A stretch of DNA of 64,000 nt from AC-32 sp963754265 (GCA_963754265.1 CAVWFB010000017.1:124001-188000), one strand, 5' to 3'. Shown: positions 15,632 through 26,169, numbered from the stretch's first letter. Notes: generated from the letters alone by a model not told the origin. Numbers and translations are program-made.

Positions 15632-16778
15632 GCGAAGCAGCATCGCCCAAATCAGCATCGCCCTATTACTGCTTGCCATGTGCGTCGTCGCGGCCGGAGC
15701 GAAGGCCAAGCCGGCGGCTGCAGCACGCGGGATGCTCGTCGGCGTCTTCGACCCGAACCGGCCGTTCGACACGCCCGACACCACGTTCCCGACGCTCGTG
15801 AACCTGCGAGCACAGATCATCCGGGTGAACCTCAACTGGAACGAGGTCGCCACGAAGCGACCGTTGAAGCCCACCGATCCCGCCGACCCGGCGTACGACT
15901 GGTCTCGCTACGACCAGCTGATGCTCAACGCGAAGAAGTACAAGATCCAGGTGCTGTTCACGATCTTCGGCACCCCGCGCTGGGCCAACGGCACGAAGAA
16001 GGGAATCAACCGCGCGCCAAGGCAGATGGCGTTCCTGAAGTACTTCGCCACCGCTGCCGCCAAGCGCTACAGCGGTACCTACAAGCGCGACGACGACACC
16101 GTCCTGCCGGCGGTTCGAAAGTGGCTCGCCTGGAACGAGCCGAACAACCCGGTCTTCCTCACGCCGCAGTGGACGAAGATCAACAACAAGCGCTACGTGG
16201 CGACCGCCGCGAAGCTCTACGTCGGCATCTGCACAGCGGTGTGGTCGGGCGTGCATGCGACGAACCTGAAGCAGGAGGTCGTCGCCTGCGGCGCCACCGA
16301 TCCGCGCGGCAACAACTCCGGCAAGAACCGCCGGCCGTCCATCTCGCCGCTGGCGTTCCTCGCGTGGCTGAAGAAGTTCGGCCTCAAGCACTTCGACGTC
16401 TACGCGCACCATCCGTACTACAGCCGGCCGGCCGAGACGCCGTCGACGAAGCCGACGACCAAGAACGTCGTCACGCTCGGGAACATCGGCGACCTGACCA
16501 AGCTTCTCGGCAAGCTCTACGGAAACAAGAAGCTCTGGATCACCGAATACGGCTACCAGACGAGCCCGCCCGACCGGACGTTCGGCGTCTCGTGGGCCAA
16601 GCAGGCCAAGTACCTGACGCAGGCGTACTCGATCGCACGCAGAAATCCGAGGATCACGATGATGCTCTGGTTCCTGCTCCGCGACGAAGGCCGCCTCGGC
16701 GGCTGGCAGTCCGGCTTGTTCACGGCGGCCGGCAAGAAGAAGCCGTCGTACAACGCCTTCAGGCGCCTGCCACACTAG
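15621..16778 (+). CDS. Secreted TIM-barrel glycoside hydrolase-like protein
   Basis: 385 residues from TTG 15621, preceded by GGGAGGGAA and overlapping the upstream gene. A signal peptide spans about residues 1-27. The barrel carries WNEPN with Glu173, the usual acid/base of clan GH-A enzymes, and LWITEYGYQT with Glu309, the usual nucleophile. Overall it resembles GH5/GH39-like proteins often found in polysaccharide gene clusters. It may trim or turn over the glycan made here. Substrate cannot be predicted. Lysine-rich surface stretches set it apart from neighbours. Confidence 0.75.
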   Translation: MAFKRSSIAQISIALLLLAMCVVAAGAKAKPAAAARGMLVGVFDPNRPFDTPDTTFPTLVNLRAQIIRVNLNWNEVATKRPLKPTDPADPAYDWSRYDQLMLNAKKYKIQVLFTIFGTPRWANGTKKGINRAPRQMAFLKYFATAAAKRYSGTYKRDDDTVLPAVRKWLAWNEPNNPVFLTPQWTKINNKRYVATAAKLYVGICTAVWSGVHATNLKQEVVACGATDPRGNNSGKNRRPSISPLAFLAWLKKFGLKHFDVYAHHPYYSRPAETPSTKPTTKNVVTLGNIGDLTKLLGKLYGNKKLWITEYGYQTSPPDRTFGVSWAKQAKYLTQAYSIARRNPRITMMLWFLLRDEGRLGGWQSGLFTAAGKKKPSYNAFRRLPH

Positions 16779-16782
16779 GACT

Positions 16783-18319
16783 GTGGCTATAGGAACACCG
16801 CAGCGGGGGAGGGGTCGCATCCCCGCCCCCGTTGCGGACAGCGCGGACGAAGCGCCCCCGCGGATCGTCTCCGACATCCGATCGGGGGCGCCGTTCTTTC
16901 TCACGCGCAGCCAGCTGGCGGCGGCGGCGCGCCGGCTCGCCAGCATCATCGCGCTCGTCTGCATCGACCTCGGCGGGCTGGTCATCGGCCTCTACGCGGC
17001 GCTCGTGGCCCGCGAGCTCTACTACGGCCGCACGCCGATCCTCTGGGGCGTGCTCTGGCGCGTCGAGACCGACTGGCTCCCGTTCCTGACCTTGATCACG
17101 GTGCTCGTCTTCTCGCAGGCGGGCCTCTACGAGGAGCGCGGCCGGCGACCCGGTTTCGGGCGGATCCTGTCGTCGTTGATCATCGTTGCGCTGATCACGC
17201 TGGCCTTCGCGATCGGCACGGGCCACAATTTCTCCACGTACGGGCTGGCGCCGACCGCCGTGCTCCTCGGCGCGATCGTGATCGCCGCCCTGCGGGCGAG
17301 CTACGACTTCGTCTCGGGCGAGGTGCTCCGGACGCTCGGAGCTCGCCGGTACGCGCTCCTCGCCGGCTCGGGAGCCAACGTCGCCCATCTGCATCGCGCC
17401 CTCGGCTCGGCGCGCGGCGGGATCGACTACGAGTTCATCGGCGCGCTCGCGCCCGATGCGGACGGCGTCGATCTGCCCGTCCTCGGCGACGTCCAGGATC
17501 TCCCGGCGATCCTCGAGTCCGAGCGGGTCGACGAGCTGATCGTCACCGACACCGACTTTCGCGACCGGGAGCTCCTCGAGATCGTCTCGCACGCCCACCG
17601 AAAGGGAGTGCAGGTGCGGATCGCGCCCGAAGGCGACCGAGCTCTTGACCCAACGCGCCGAGTTCGTGCCGGGCCAGGGCGTGCCGCTGTTCGAGCTGCG
17701 CCCGCCCGCGTTCGTGGGCATCGACTGGTTCGTCAAGCGCGGTTTCGACCTCGTCATGTCGGGCCTGGTGCTCCTGGTCGGCCTGCCGCTCTGGCTCGGG
17801 ATCGCGGCCGCCGTCAAGCTGAGCACGCACGGCCCGGTCTTCTTCCGCGACCGCCGGCCCGGGCTCGGAGAGCGGGAGTTCGGGATGCTGAAGTTCCGGA
17901 CGATGTACGCCGACGCAGCCGGTCGCCAGGACGAGCTCGAGGCCTCGAACGAGGCGGACGGGCCGCTCTTCAAGATCCGCGAGGACCCGCGCGTCACTCC
18001 GGTGGGAGCGTTCCTGCGGCGGTTTTCGCTCGATGAGATCCCGCAGCTCTGGAACGTCCTTCGCGGTGAGATGAGCCTCGTCGGCCCGCGGCCGCTGCCT
18101 ACCAGGGACTACGAGCAGCTCGAAGGCTGGCACCGGAAGCGCTACCTCGTCCTTCCGGGCGTCACGGGGCTGTGGCAGATCTCGGGCCGCTCGAATCTCG
18201 GCTTCGACGATCTCGTGCGGCTGGACTTCTACTACCTCGAGAACTGGTCGATCTGGCTCGACATCTCGGTGCTCGTCAAGACGATTCCGGCGGTGTTCAG
18301 CGGCCGCGGCGCCTACTGA
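16783..18319 (+). CDS. Polyprenyl glycosylphosphotransferase, long form (one apparent frameshift)
   Basis: The N-terminal part from GTG 16783 has four or five hydrophobic segments and a CoA-binding-like Rossmann domain (ARRYALLAGSGANVAHLHRA, partial). The C-terminal part is the PF02397 catalytic domain with KFRTMYAD, DEIPQLWNVL and VGPRPLP. The two halves are in different frames. Near 17635-17641 one extra base separates VQVRIAPEGD from ELLTQRAEFVPGQGVPLFEL, which is normally continuous. With that corrected it is a full-length WbaP/WcaJ-type priming enzyme that loads a sugar-1-phosphate on undecaprenyl phosphate. It is the second priming enzyme in the window. Confidence 0.85.
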
Positions 18320-19315
18320 CGCTTTCGGTCGTCATCGTCGCCTACGAGTCGGGCGAGGCGCTCGCCCGCTGCCTGCGCTCGCTCCCGGCCGACGCTGAGG
18401 TGATCGTCGTCGACAACGGCGGCAGCGATTCGGCGGTCGTTTCCGCGCAGGGCGAGGGTCGGGTGCGCCTGGTCGAGCCCGGCGAGAACCTCGGCTTCGC
18501 GGGCGGCTGCAACCGCGGCGCCGCCGAGGCGACGGGCGATGTGCTCGTGTTCCTGAACCCGGACACGGTCGTGGAGGACGGCGCGCTGGCGCAGCTCGGG
18601 CGGACGTTGGACGACCCTGAGATCGGAATCGCGATGGCCCGTTTGCGGCTGCTCGATCGGCCCGACCTGCTCAACTCCGGCGGAACCGTCGTCCACGTCA
18701 GCGGCCTGGCGTGGGCCGGTCGGTTCGGCGAGCCCGCGGAGAGCATCGACGGGCTCGAGGACGTGGCCGCCGCCAGCGGAGCGGCGCTGGCGATCCGGCG
18801 AGAGACCTTCGCCGAGCTCGGCCGCTTCACGGAGGAGCTGTTCATGTACCAGGAGGACGTCGAGCTGAGCTGGAGGGCCCGTCTGGCCGGGCTGCGCGTG
18901 GTCGTCGACCCCGGAGCGGACGTGTTCCACGAGTACGAGTTCGGCCGGCACCCGTCGAAGATCGCGCTGCTGGAGCGCAACCGGCTCATCTTCGTGCTGA
19001 CCGGCTACCCGCTCGGGCTCCTGGTTCTGCTCGGGCCGGTCCTCGCCTGCGGAGAGCTGGCGATGCTCCTACTCTCTGCGAGGCGGCGCTGGCTTCGCGG
19101 GAAGCTGGGCGGCTGGTGGTGGTGCCTCGGCAACGCGCGTTGGCTCGCAAGCTCACCGGCGCGAGACGAAGAGCCTGCGGCGGGTGAGGACGCGCGAGCT
19201 GGCCCCGTTCCTGACGCCGTCGCTCGATCCGAGGATGGTGCCCCTGCCGCGCGGCACGGGCTTCATCAACCGGTTGCTCGGCCCGTACTGGTCGCTCGTG
19301 CGGAAGGCTCTGTGA
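18316..19315 (+). CDS. Glycosyltransferase family 2, rhamnosyltransferase-like (one apparent frameshift)
   Basis: The natural N-terminus TLSVVIVAYESGEALARCL begins right at a CTG (18316) that overlaps the upstream stop as CTGA; no ATG, GTG or TTG is available nearby. GT-A motifs: VDNGGSDSA, FLNPDTVVEDG, and MYQEDVELSWRARLAG, the ED motif of rhamnosyl/galactofuranosyl-type GT2. The last about 50 residues (RETKSLRRVRTRELAPFLTP, ending LLGPYWSLVRKAL) lie in another frame, so one base is missing between about 19140 and 19170. The true stop is TGA 19313-19315. It adds a sugar to the growing lipid-linked chain. Confidence 0.82.
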
Positions 19316-19325
19316 GGATAGGCAG

Positions 19326-20464
19326 GTGACCGAGACGCGCTGGCGCATCCCACTCTCCGACGTGATCGTCGACGACGAGCTCGTCGAGTCCGTGCTCGAG
19401 GTTGTCCGCTCCGGCTGGTGGAGCATGGGGCCGCGGGTCGAGGAGTTCGAGCGCGAGTTCGCGGCGTTCTGCGGCGCCGCGCACGGGATCGCGGTCGCCA
19501 ACGGCACCGCAGCGCTCCACCTCGCGCTGCTCGCAGTCGGCTGTGGACCCGGCGACGAGGTGGTGGTGCCGTCGCTGAACTTCGTCGCGGCGGCGAACAC
19601 GATCAAGCACACGGGCGCCGAGCCGGTCTTCTGCGACATCGTCGGCCCGGAGGAGCTCAACCTCGACCCCGCCGACGTCGAGGCGGCGGTCGACACCGCG
19701 CACGAAGGCGCTGGTCGTCCTGCACTACGCCGGCTATCCGTGCGACATGGCGGCGATCGACGAGGTCGCGGAACGACATGGCCTCGTCGTCGTCGAGGAC
19801 GCGGCCCACGCGCCGGGGGCAAGTCTGAACGGCCGCATGTGCGGCACGCTGGGGCGCGTCGGCTGTTTCAGCTTCTTCGCGAACAAGAACCTGCCGGTCG
19901 GAGAAGGCGGCCTGATGGTGACCGACGACGACGAGCTGGCCGCGCGTCTGCGGCTCCTGCGCTCACACGGCATGACGACCCTCACGTGGGATCGCCACCG
20001 CGGGCATGCGCTCGACCTACGACGTGGTGCTGCCGGGCTTCAACTACCGCCTGGACGAGGTTCGCGCCGCGATAGGGCTCGTCCAGCTCGGGCGACTGCC
20101 CGAGGAGAACGCCGGCCGGGCGCGGATCGCGGCGCGCTACCGAGCCGGCCTGGAGAGGCACCAAGGCCTGACGATCCCGTTCGGCGACGACGGGGGGCGC
20201 GTGCCCTCCCACCACCTGGCTGTCGTGGTGCTACCCGAGGGAGCCGATCGCGCAGCGGTGAGAGCCGCCCTCGACGAGCGCGGAGTCCAGACGAGCGTCC
20301 ACTACCCGCCGATCCACACCTTCAGTGCCTACCGGTCCGAGTCGCGACGGCCGCTGCCGCAGACCGACGCGGTTGCAGAGCGCCTGCTCACATTGCCGCT
20401 GTACGGCCGAATGACCGACGAGCAGGCCGACGCGGTGATCGAGGCGCTGGGTCAGACGTTGTAG
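19326..20464 (+). CDS. DegT/DnrJ/EryC1/StrS sugar aminotransferase (two apparent frameshifts)
   Basis: Three consecutive frame segments form one PLP aminotransferase of the nucleotide-sugar type. Segment one has SGWWSMGPRVEEFE and ANGTAALHLALLA. Segment two has VVEDAAHAPGA and FSFFANKNLPVGEGG, whose Lys should bind PLP. Segment three has PGFNYRLDEVRAAIGLVQL and HYPPIHTFSAY. A C is missing near 19694 (DT-PRTKALVVLHYAGYP) and an extra C lies near 20011 (HRGHA-STYDVVLPG). It makes an amino sugar from a keto-sugar nucleotide. The convergent SDR next to it could supply that substrate. It overlaps the SDR 3' end by 13 bases. Confidence 0.85.
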
Positions 20465-21463
20465 ATCGACGCCTTGTAGGCGCCGAGAGAGCCGGTGAGC
20501 CATTCGATCGTCTGACGGAGGCCCTCGTCGAGGTCGACCTCCGGTTCCCAGCCGAGCAGGCGCTTCGCCTTCGCCGTGCCGGCGACCAGCCGCTCGACCT
20601 CGCTGTCGGCGGGCCGGAGGCGATCCTGGTCGAGCGCCACCGGCAGCTCCTTGCCGAGCTGGCGAAGGACCCGCTCCGCCAACTCGCCGATCGAGATCTC
20701 GATCCCCGTGCCCAGGTTGATCACCTCGCCCTCGACGCCTTCGGCCTCGGCGCAGCGCATCATTCCGCGCACCGTGTCCTCGACGAAGAGGAAGTCGCGC
20801 GTCGGATCGGTCGCGCCGAGCTCGACGACGTCGCGGGCGAGCGCCTGCGTGACGATCGTCGGGATCACGGCTCGCGCGCTCTGGCGCGGCCCGTAGGTGT
20901 TGAACGGCCTGGCGACGACCACCGGCGTGCCGAACGAGCGTTGGAACGAGAGCGCGATCTGGTCGGCGCCGACCTTGCTGGCCGCGTACGGAGACTGCGG
21001 ATGCAGCGGATGCTCTTCGTCGATCGGGAACGGTCTGGGCCGTCCCGTAGACCTCGCTCGTTGAGGTGTGCACGATCCGCGCCGGCTCCTCGCGGCGCGC
21101 GGCCTCGACCACGTTCAGCGTGCCCTCGACGTTGGCGGTCACGAACTCCCGTGGGTGCCGGTAGGAGTAGGGAATCGGAATCAGGGCGCCCAGGTGGAAG
21201 ACGACCTCGCGCCCGGCCATCCCGCCCGCAACGGCCTCGGGGTTGCCGAGGTCGCCGCGGAAGACCTCGATCTCCTGCGAGACGTCGGGGTCCGCAACCT
21301 CGAGCCAGCCGTGGTCGCCGCGCGAGTTGTAACGGACGAAGGCGCGCACTTCCGCGCCGGCCCGGGCGAGAGCCTCCGTCAGATGGCTGCCGATGAAGCC
21401 GCCGGCCCCGGTCACGAGCACCGGGCGGCCGGACCAGGCCTTCGAGCTCGTCTGCGCGCTCAT
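20452..21463 (-). CDS. NAD-dependent nucleotide-sugar epimerase/dehydratase (one apparent frameshift)
   Basis: Extended SDR with VLVTGAGGFIGSHLTEALAR near the N-terminus, active-site HTSTSEVYGTAQ, and SPYAASKVGADQIALSF giving Tyr-x3-Lys. Near 21028 the run CCC should be CC: the frame changes between QTVP and IDEEHPLHP. With the fix the protein is about 335 residues. It resembles GDP-mannose or dTDP-glucose 4,6-dehydratases (DFLFVEDTVRGMM, VINLGTGIEISIGELA), which produce 4-keto sugars for DegT aminotransferases such as the convergent neighbour. Start taken at ATG 21463; GTG 21472 is an alternative favoured by the -10 spacing. Confidence 0.83.
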
Positions 21464-21481
21464 CGGGGGCACCGGGCAGGC

Positions 21482-21487
21482 AATCTA
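21482..21487 (-). promoter_or_regulatory. -10 box of the epimerase/dehydratase gene
   Basis: Minus-strand TAGATT, nine bases before GTG 21472 and 18 before ATG 21463. The divergent GT gene starts at 21494, so this 31-base gap must also serve that gene. Confidence 0.4.
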
Positions 21488-21493
21488 CTCAGA

Positions 21494-22646
21494 ATGCGGC
21501 TGCTCGTGTGTGTCCCCTGGTTCGCGCCCGCCCGAGCATTTGGCGGCACCGTGACCGTCGCCGTGGCCACCGTGACCGGCGCGCTGGAGGCCGGTCACGA
21601 GGTCACGGTCGCGACCACGGACGCGCTCGACCTTCACTCCCGCGTCCCGGCCGGAGCACCGAGTGAGCCGGCGGGAGCCCGGGTCATCCGGTTCCCCAAC
21701 GTCTCGCATCGGCTGGCGGCGACGAACGCCCCGCTGCCGCGGGGCCTGTGGCGTTGGCTGCGCGGGCACGTGGAGGAGTTCGACGCGGTGATCCTCTTCG
21801 ACGTCTATTCCGCCCCGAGCGTGCTGGCGGCCCGGGCCGCGAGGCGTGCGCGCGTGCCGTACGTGTTGCAGGCGCTCGGGACGTTGCCGGCGACGCCGGA
21901 GCGCGGACGTGCGGGCGTCAAGCGCGTGTTCCTTGCGCTGTGGGGCCGGCGCACGGTTCGCGAGGCGGCTGCGTGCCTCTACCTGTCGGAAATCGAGCGG
22001 AAGGAGTACCTGGCCCAGGGTGCCGACCCGGCGCGACTCTACGATCTGCCCCCGCCGCTCGAGCTTCCCGGCGACTGGCGACGGCCGCGCTGCCGTGCCG
22101 ACCGTCCTTCACCTGGGCCAGCTACACCGGATCAAACGAATCGATGTTCTGATCCAGGCGTTCGCGCGTGTGCGCGAGGAGCTGCCCGACGCACGGCTCG
22201 AAATCGCCGGCCCACCGAGCTCGCACGGAGAGGAGCTTCGCCGTCAGGCCGCCCGACTCGGGCTTGGTGATTCGGTCGAGTTCACGGGTCTGGTCACGGA
22301 GGAGGAGAAAGCACGAGCATTGGCGGGTGCCCACGTGTTCGCACTGCTGTCGGCGAGCGAGGGCCTGCCGGTGACGCCGCTCGAGGCGCTGTCCTGTGGA
22401 ACTCCGGTCGTGCTCTCACCCGGCTGCGGTCTGCCACAGATCGACGGCGTCGCCGGGATCGTCTGCGACGGGACCGCCGAAGGGGCGGCAGAGGCGCTGC
22501 TGCAGCTATTGCGTGATCCCGCGCGCGCGCGGCAGCTCGGCGAGGCGGGACGCGAGTTCGCGGCTAGCTACCGGCGGGAGGTCGTCGTGCCCAGGCTGCT
22601 GGAGCTGCTCGAGCGGGTCGCTACCTCGTCGAGCAGCTCTGCGTAG
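21494..22646 (+). CDS. Glycosyltransferase family 4 (one apparent frameshift)
   Basis: N-terminal half from ATG 21494: VCVPWFAPARAFGGTVTVA, the acceptor side, with a glycine loop, and LPYVLQALGTLP-like sequence. C-terminal half in another frame: VPTVLHLGQLHRIKRIDVLI and SASEGLPVTPLEALSCGTPVV, the EX7E-type donor site. The shift lies near 22072-22085, between LELPGD and GDGRAAVP. Corrected length is about 383 residues. The 3' end overlaps the opposing GT gene by 79 bases, a long convergent overlap. Cytosolic sugar transferase of unknown specificity. Confidence 0.82.
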
Positions 22647-23806
22647 CGCGCGGCGATTCGGTCGACGTCGAACTCCGCGAGCGCCTCAGGGGCAGCGGGC
22701 GGCGGCGGGGCCTCGAGCAAGCGCTCGATCGCCGCGGCGATCGCGGCCGGGTCGTCGGGCGGAGCCAACCCGGCTTCCTGACCCAGGCGCTCGAGAAGAC
22801 GGGCAGTGTCGCTCCCGGAACGCGTCAGGGCGAGCACGGGGCGGCCGAGGGCGAGCGCCTCGTACAGCTTCGTCGGCAGCGCCATGTCTCCGCCGGTGCT
22901 GGGCGCGTTGATGACAACGACCACGTCGGTCGCGAGAACTCGGTTGATCGCCTCTTCCCAGTCGACGGGTGCGTCGGCTCTTGTGTCCAGGTCGGGCGCG
23001 TCATGGAGCGCCCTGCGTGTGCGCGGGTCGATCACGCCGACCAGCTCGAGACGCGTTCGCGCACGGAGCTCGGGGCGGCTGAGAGCGGCAACGAGCACCT
23101 CGGCAGTCCGATCGCCGTAGAGCGCGCCCGCGTGAATCAGCGACGCCGGCTCCCCCCTTGGCCGGGCACGCTCGGAGCGCCGTTCGAGCAACGAGGGGTC
23201 GAAGCCGTTCGGCAAGACGTGCAGGCGCATGTCGATCTCCGGATGCAGTCGAAGGAGATTGGCGCGACACCCGTCGGTGACCGTGACGACCGCCTCGGCG
23301 TGGCTCAGGGCGCGACCTTCAAGTCTCGAGAGGATCGAACTGCCTCGGTCGAAGTAGGGGTTGCCGGCCCACAGGTCGCGCAATTCAGCGATCAGCGGGA
23401 CCTCTCCGGCCACCGCCGCGGCGACCAGCAGCGCGCTCGGGGGAGGAGCCGTCGCCAGGATGACATCAGGTTGCTCTTGCTCGATTGCGTTCCGTACGAG
23501 CCCGCGGCCCGTGATGGCCCAGGCGTTATTGGGAGCAAGTGCCTCGGGCTCGATTTGCAGCGCGTGCGCAAACGGGGCGATCACGCGTCCGGCCACCTCC
23601 ATCAGCCTGGCTCTGCGTGCGGCCAGAGCAGCGGCTCTTGGATCGGTGCTCGTGTCCTGCGCCGTTGCGCCAACCGGTGGGGAGCATTCGACGACCCGCC
23701 AGCCGTGCCGAGGCAGCGTGCGCCGCAGATGGCCCCATCTGACGCTTCCGCCGCCGCCGAGCTCCAGTGGGCGCTGCGAGACGACGAGAACCGTACGCTC
23801 CGCCAC
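22568..23806 (-). CDS. Glycosyltransferase family 4
   Basis: 412 residues, intact. N-terminus TVLVVSQRPLELGGGGSVRW has the glycine-rich acceptor loop. The middle holds ELRDLWAGNPYFDRG and VTVTDGCRANLLRLHPEID, and the donor domain holds LIHAGALYGDRTAEVLVAAL and GGDMALPTKLYEALALGRPV. It resembles WbuB-type GT4 enzymes that act on deoxy- or amino-sugar donors. The serine-rich tail (TRSSSSSSLGTTTSRR) lies in the region that overlaps the convergent GT and may not be functional. Initiates at ATG 23806, 34 bases from the divergent GT start. Confidence 0.83.
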   Translation of the reverse strand: MAERTVLVVSQRPLELGGGGSVRWGHLRRTLPRHGWRVVECSPPVGATAQDTSTDPRAAALAARRARLMEVAGRVIAPFAHALQIEPEALAPNNAWAITGRGLVRNAIEQEQPDVILATAPPPSALLVAAAVAGEVPLIAELRDLWAGNPYFDRGSSILSRLEGRALSHAEAVVTVTDGCRANLLRLHPEIDMRLHVLPNGFDPSLLERRSERARPRGEPASLIHAGALYGDRTAEVLVAALSRPELRARTRLELVGVIDPRTRRALHDAPDLDTRADAPVDWEEAINRVLATDVVVVINAPSTGGDMALPTKLYEALALGRPVLALTRSGSDTARLLERLGQEAGLAPPDDPAAIAAAIERLLEAPPPPAAPEALAEFDVDRIAARYAELLDEVATRSSSSSSLGTTTSRR

Positions 23807-23827
23807 GGCGTCAGGTTATGCGTTCGC

Positions 23828-23833
23828 TAGGTT
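23828..23833 (+). promoter_or_regulatory. -10 box, leaderless promoter of a GT/flippase/epimerase operon
   Basis: TAGGTT, seven bases before ATG 23841, the first gene of the run that extends to 30066. Confidence 0.55.
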
Positions 23834-23840
23834 CAGCTTC

Positions 23841-25079
23841 ATGCGGGGCTCCCGGCGGCGTGTGCTCATGCTCGCGTACGTATTTCCGCCGATCGGCGGT
23901 GGCGGTGTCCAGCGCACGCTGAAGTTCGTGCGATATTTGGATCCTCTTGGCTGGGACGCAACAGTCGTCTCAACGCGCTCCCGGTTGTACCCGGCGCGTG
24001 ACCCTTCATTATTAGAGGAGGTACCGGCAGCGACGCGCGTGGTCCGGACATGCGCGCTGCCCCTCGGGCATTGGCTCGGCTTGGTGTTGTACCGGTTTCG
24101 CCTAAGGCGCTCGTTCGCCTGGGTGACTTGGCCTGATGGGGGGCTTGGCTGGGCTCCATTTGCCCTGCTGGCTGGGGTGCGTGCCGTACGGCGAGAGCGT
24201 CCGGACGTGCTCTACTCGACCTCTGCTCCGCAGGGTGCGCACTTCGCCGCACTCATCATCCACCGGTTGACGGGAATTCCGTGGGTAGCCGACTTCCGCG
24301 ACGAATGGGCAGCCGATGCCCACCGCGCCGACCGACCACGCGTGCTATCAGCGCTTGCAGCGCGCGCCGAGCGCGCGATCACTCACCGAGCTCGGAGAAT
24401 ACTGGTCGCCGCTGACTACTTTCGCCTCGCTGGGCTCCCGCATGACGATCCCCGTCGTGTCGAGATCCTGAACGGCGTCGACGAGGCCGATCTTCCCTCC
24501 TCGCCGGCGGGGCCGCCCGCCGATCGTTTCGTGCTGACCTACGTTGGCACCGTCTACGGCATTCGCGATCCAAGCCCGGTTCTGCGCGCGCTGGCGAGTC
24601 TCGCTGCTCGCAACGCGATCGACGGCGGGCGAGTGGAAGTTCGGTTCGTAGGCTCAACGTGGTTGGAGGGCTTCGAGCCACCTCCTGGCATTCAGGTCGA
24701 GAAAATCGGCTACGTCGAACACATGCAGGCGGTGGCCGAGATGTCCGCAGCAACCGCATTGTTGCTGTATGTGCCGAGCTCGAGTCTCGCCCCGTCCGGG
24801 AAGGTGTTCGAGTACCTCGCGTCAGGCCGCCCTCTACTGTGTCTTGCCCGCCAGGACAATCTAGCGAGCCGACTCGTGCGCGAGTGGGCTGCGGGAGTGG
24901 TAGCCGATCCGCACGACCACGAGGCGATCGAGAAGGCGATTCTGACGCTGTGGAAGCGGTGGCACGAGGACGGCCTCCCCGATCAGGCCAACGTTCGCAG
25001 GCTCACGCTGGAGCGTTATTCGCGCCGCGCGGGCGCGGCAAAGTTGGCAGAGGTGCTTGAAGAGGCACGAGGTGGCTGA
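23841..25079 (+). CDS. Glycosyltransferase family 4
   Basis: 412 residues from ATG 23841. VLMLAYVFPPIGGGGVQRTL is the classic N-terminus of GT4 enzymes of the WbpH/WbuB group. YSTSAPQGAHFAALIIHRLT and PWVADFRDEWAAD follow, then the donor half with LTYVGTVYGIRDPSPVLRAL and LAPSGKVFEYLASGRPLLCL. Codon use is less GC-rich than the flanks; two successive TTA codons occur near 24007, rare in this genome. First gene of a coupled series ending with two methyltransferases. Confidence 0.85.
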   Translation: MRGSRRRVLMLAYVFPPIGGGGVQRTLKFVRYLDPLGWDATVVSTRSRLYPARDPSLLEEVPAATRVVRTCALPLGHWLGLVLYRFRLRRSFAWVTWPDGGLGWAPFALLAGVRAVRRERPDVLYSTSAPQGAHFAALIIHRLTGIPWVADFRDEWAADAHRADRPRVLSALAARAERAITHRARRILVAADYFRLAGLPHDDPRRVEILNGVDEADLPSSPAGPPADRFVLTYVGTVYGIRDPSPVLRALASLAARNAIDGGRVEVRFVGSTWLEGFEPPPGIQVEKIGYVEHMQAVAEMSAATALLLYVPSSSLAPSGKVFEYLASGRPLLCLARQDNLASRLVREWAAGVVADPHDHEAIEKAILTLWKRWHEDGLPDQANVRRLTLERYSRRAGAAKLAEVLEEARGG

Positions 25080-26169
25080 CCGGCTGCGCGTGCTCGTCGC
25101 CGGCTGGCTGAACTCGCCGCACGTGGTTGCTTGGGTCGATGCGCTCGGTGCTGCAGGACACGACGTCCATCTAGCAGGACGCACTGCATCGCAATGGCCC
25201 GAGGTCGAGGCGACCCCGAATCTTCACCGACTGCCAACAGCAGGCCCACCGGGTCTACGAGGCTTGGCGATGAGCCGCGCCCTCGCAGACGTAGCAGCCG
25301 AAGTCGCGCCAGATCTTGTTCACGCGCACTGGCTTCCTGAGTTCGGCTGGATGGCAGCGCGAGAGAAGCTTCGACCGCTCGTGTGCTCGGCATGGGGGTC
25401 GGACGTGTTGCTCCTGCGTGGGATCGGCCGGCGTAGATCGAAGCGTGCACTGGACGGAGCGGAGCTCGTCTTCGCCTCGTCAGCGCACCTCGCCCGCGGG
25501 GCCCGCGCGCTTGCCGGTCGAAACGTGAGGGTCGAGGTTCTGCGCTGGGGACTCGATCTCGACCGGTTTTCTCCCGGCGACCAGGCTGCTGCTCGCGCGG
25601 CTCTGGGACTCACGGGCGAAGGCCCACTAGTGGTCAACGTTCGCGGTTTCGACCGCGTCTACAACCCGCAACTCTTGCTCGAAGCCTTTGCGCGAGTTCG
25701 AGCGCGGCGGCCTGACGCGCGGCTCCTGCTCAAGCACACCCTGGAAACCACGCCGCGGGAGCTGCAAGGCGCAATCGAACGGCTCGGCCTCGGCGACGCT
25801 GTGACGACAATCGGACGAGGGCCGGTTGGCATGCCGGATGTCTACCGGGCGGCTGACGTCGTTGTCTCCATCTCGTCGAGCGACAGCTCGCCGCGCAGCG
25901 TGTGGGAGGCGCTCTCGTGTGGGCGGCCGGTAGTGCTCTCGAATCTGCCGTGGGCGCGCGACGAGTTGGCGCCTGAGCGCGAGGCCCTGTTTGTCCCCTT
26001 GGAGGCACCGGCGATCGCAGACACGGTCGGCCGCGTGCTCGACGACGCCGCGCTCGCAGAGCGGCTCGGTGACGAAGGACGCGTGCGCGCGCTGGCGGAG
26101 CTGGACCTTGCTGCCTCGTCGGCGCGAATCGATGCCCTCTATCGCTCTGTTCTGAAGGGCCCGCAATGA
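25072..26169 (+). CDS. Glycosyltransferase family 4
   Basis: 365 residues from GTG 25072, overlapping the upstream stop by eight bases; TTG 25057 is an alternative. N-terminal LRVLVAGWLNSPHVVAWVDA and DLVHAHWLPEFGWMA, then CSAWGSDVLLLRGIGRR. Donor half: LVVNVRGFDRVYNPQLLLEA and SISSSDSSPRSVWEALSCGR, the acidic donor loop. It is closely similar in plan to the minus-strand enzyme at 30814 (SDSSPRSVWEAM), suggesting duplicated transferases with related sugars. ATGA overlap to the flippase. Confidence 0.85.
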   Translation: MADRLRVLVAGWLNSPHVVAWVDALGAAGHDVHLAGRTASQWPEVEATPNLHRLPTAGPPGLRGLAMSRALADVAAEVAPDLVHAHWLPEFGWMAAREKLRPLVCSAWGSDVLLLRGIGRRRSKRALDGAELVFASSAHLARGARALAGRNVRVEVLRWGLDLDRFSPGDQAAARAALGLTGEGPLVVNVRGFDRVYNPQLLLEAFARVRARRPDARLLLKHTLETTPRELQGAIERLGLGDAVTTIGRGPVGMPDVYRAADVVVSISSSDSSPRSVWEALSCGRPVVLSNLPWARDELAPEREALFVPLEAPAIADTVGRVLDDAALAERLGDEGRVRALAELDLAASSARIDALYRSVLKGPQ

